NCBI GenBank assembly: GCA_038503075.1
Contig: JBCAML010000005.1
Coordinates: 372,001-436,000, forward strand
DNA length: 64,000 bases
Direction of reading: 5' to 3'
Source of the DNA: Gyromitra esculenta
Taxonomy: Eukaryota > Ascomycota > Pezizomycetes > Pezizales > Discinaceae
The notes below the pieces were generated by a model. That model saw nothing but the letters and a program-made list of their open reading frames with translations, did not search any database and had not been told where the DNA came from. This document shows, one piece after another, positions 63,005 to 64,000 of this stretch (position 1 is the stretch's first letter; every line of letters starts with the position of its first letter). The translations under genes were made by a program, and so were the position numbers.

Positions 63005-64000
63005 CGGGGATCGTACTAAAGCATAGCCAAATACATATGGCGGTCATGTTTTTTTGTTCTCGCGGAGTTGTGTTTATGAATGTAGCAAGCTACTTGTTCT
63101 GAAGAACTGAAAACCTTTCCTAGAGGTACAATGTGTGTGCTAACGAAGAGGTCTAGGCGATGAAATAGATGTTTGAGGATATAATTTTCTAACGCTGAAG
63201 ACAGTATACTGAAAGTGACATGCTTTGAGCTCGATCGAGTGCTGTAGGGTCAAGAAGCACAACACACGCGCACATAAATTTCACATAGCTAAGTGGAATC
63301 ATGGGCATAACTCTGGAGAAGGTGCGGGAGTCCAAGAGTACAGGAGTTAATAAAGGCGGCGTTTGTCTTGGGCAGATTCGCGCGGGAAAGTCGTATGTTA
63401 AAGTGTAACTGCACCTAGAAATAGTTGTGTAGGAAAGGTGTAGTAACTTGTATGTGAAAAGTTAATTTATGTATATGGGGGGAATTATAAGGAATGTATG
63501 CTTTGGGTCACTATGCATCTTTACCGACGCCTTTCCCAGCCCTAATAGACGGGAGGTGATAAACAATTACTTGCGTTAGGAATCGAACTCTTACTATTCA
63601 ATCTATCTAACATACACTCTTATCGCCTGCATTGTCGTTTCGTATAAACAATTGTCACTAAAACATACCTTGACGCGCTAAAAGAACTAAGTTGAAGGGA
63701 GTAGTGTGCTTAGAGAGGTTATCTGTTGATTTGCTAAGAAAGTCGTCGGGAAAAAAAATCAATTTGGGAGCGGATGCATCATAGGATGCATCTACATATG
63801 GGATCTCTTATTAATGCGTCGTTTTGTGCCTTTTGCACTTTATCTAAGAGAAGTGCGCATTGAGGCATTTCCACACCCCATAGATCCTGTGCAATGATGA
63901 GATTTTAAATTTTGGTGAAGCGAGAGTTAAGTCTAATCCTGAGCAGGTTTTCTTTGCTTGTCCCAGATATTGTCTCTATCTAATTTAATTCTCACCGCAT

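Larger units (their letters stand above)
59997..64000. other. right-hand gene-free region with fold-back elements
   Basis: No gene is supported over 4 kb. 60.0-61.0 kb has only short frames, plus a CGTCACACACCCAG direct repeat near 60855-60885. 61.0-63.0 kb contains four successive inverted-repeat pairs, listed separately. 63.0-64.0 kb is AT-rich. A tRNA B-box-like string on the minus strand (AGTTCGATTCC, 63579-63589) is present without a complete tRNA fold. Confidence 0.45.

Noticed and set aside
63579..63589. B-box-like AGTTCGATTCC on the minus strand
   Set aside because: No complete cloverleaf or A box; might be a SINE remnant but a single motif is insufficient.

Overview
The window is nuclear DNA of a filamentous ascomycete (Pezizomycotina). 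This follows from many short introns (about 50-80 nt, some 130-490) with GT..AG ends and GCTRAC-like branch sites, and from fungal families: a SidL/SidF-type siderophore transacylase, a PTS2 peroxisomal thiolase, a CDC24-type RhoGEF with a PB1 domain, a short secreted tyrosinase and a RAM1 farnesyltransferase beta subunit. Only twelve genes were confidently found in 64 kb, with long gene-free stretches. That low density would suit Pezizomycetes (truffle, morel and relatives), but this placement is an inference.

Layout. 1-6 kb, all on the minus strand: a DUF2470-like membrane protein, a three-exon hydroxyornithine transacylase and a four-repeat polyubiquitin. 6-13.9 kb is gene-poor. 13.9-17.7 kb holds two small plus-strand proteins, each little more than one double-stranded RNA-binding fold, with an intron at the same codon position and phase. 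20.5-21.9 kb: eight-exon tyrosinase. 23.5-24.9 kb (minus): peroxisomal 3-ketoacyl-CoA thiolase, with two CCTCGG-type hexamers upstream. 27.1-28.9 kb (minus): farnesyltransferase beta subunit. 34.5-36.6 kb: an unrecognised multi-pass membrane protein. 40.7-42.9 kb: GPI-type 5'-nucleotidase. 47.3-48.0 kb: GNAT acetyltransferase. 52.1-56.0 kb: CDC24. 58.1-60.0 kb: nine-exon PLP aminotransferase. 61.0-63.0 kb: four consecutive inverted-repeat (fold-back, MITE-like) pairs.

Most coding models were assembled by hand from exons. Each has consistent GT..AG junctions and a total length divisible by three. No operon-like or biosynthetic cluster is evident, and the genes look like unrelated housekeeping and secreted functions. 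I saw no tRNA, rRNA, CRISPR array, intact transposon or viral gene. The features that stand out most are the paired dsRBD genes, a dispersed palindromic octamer (TACATGTA, at least 14 copies), the run of fold-back elements, the duplicated intron in polyubiquitin, and the very small exons.
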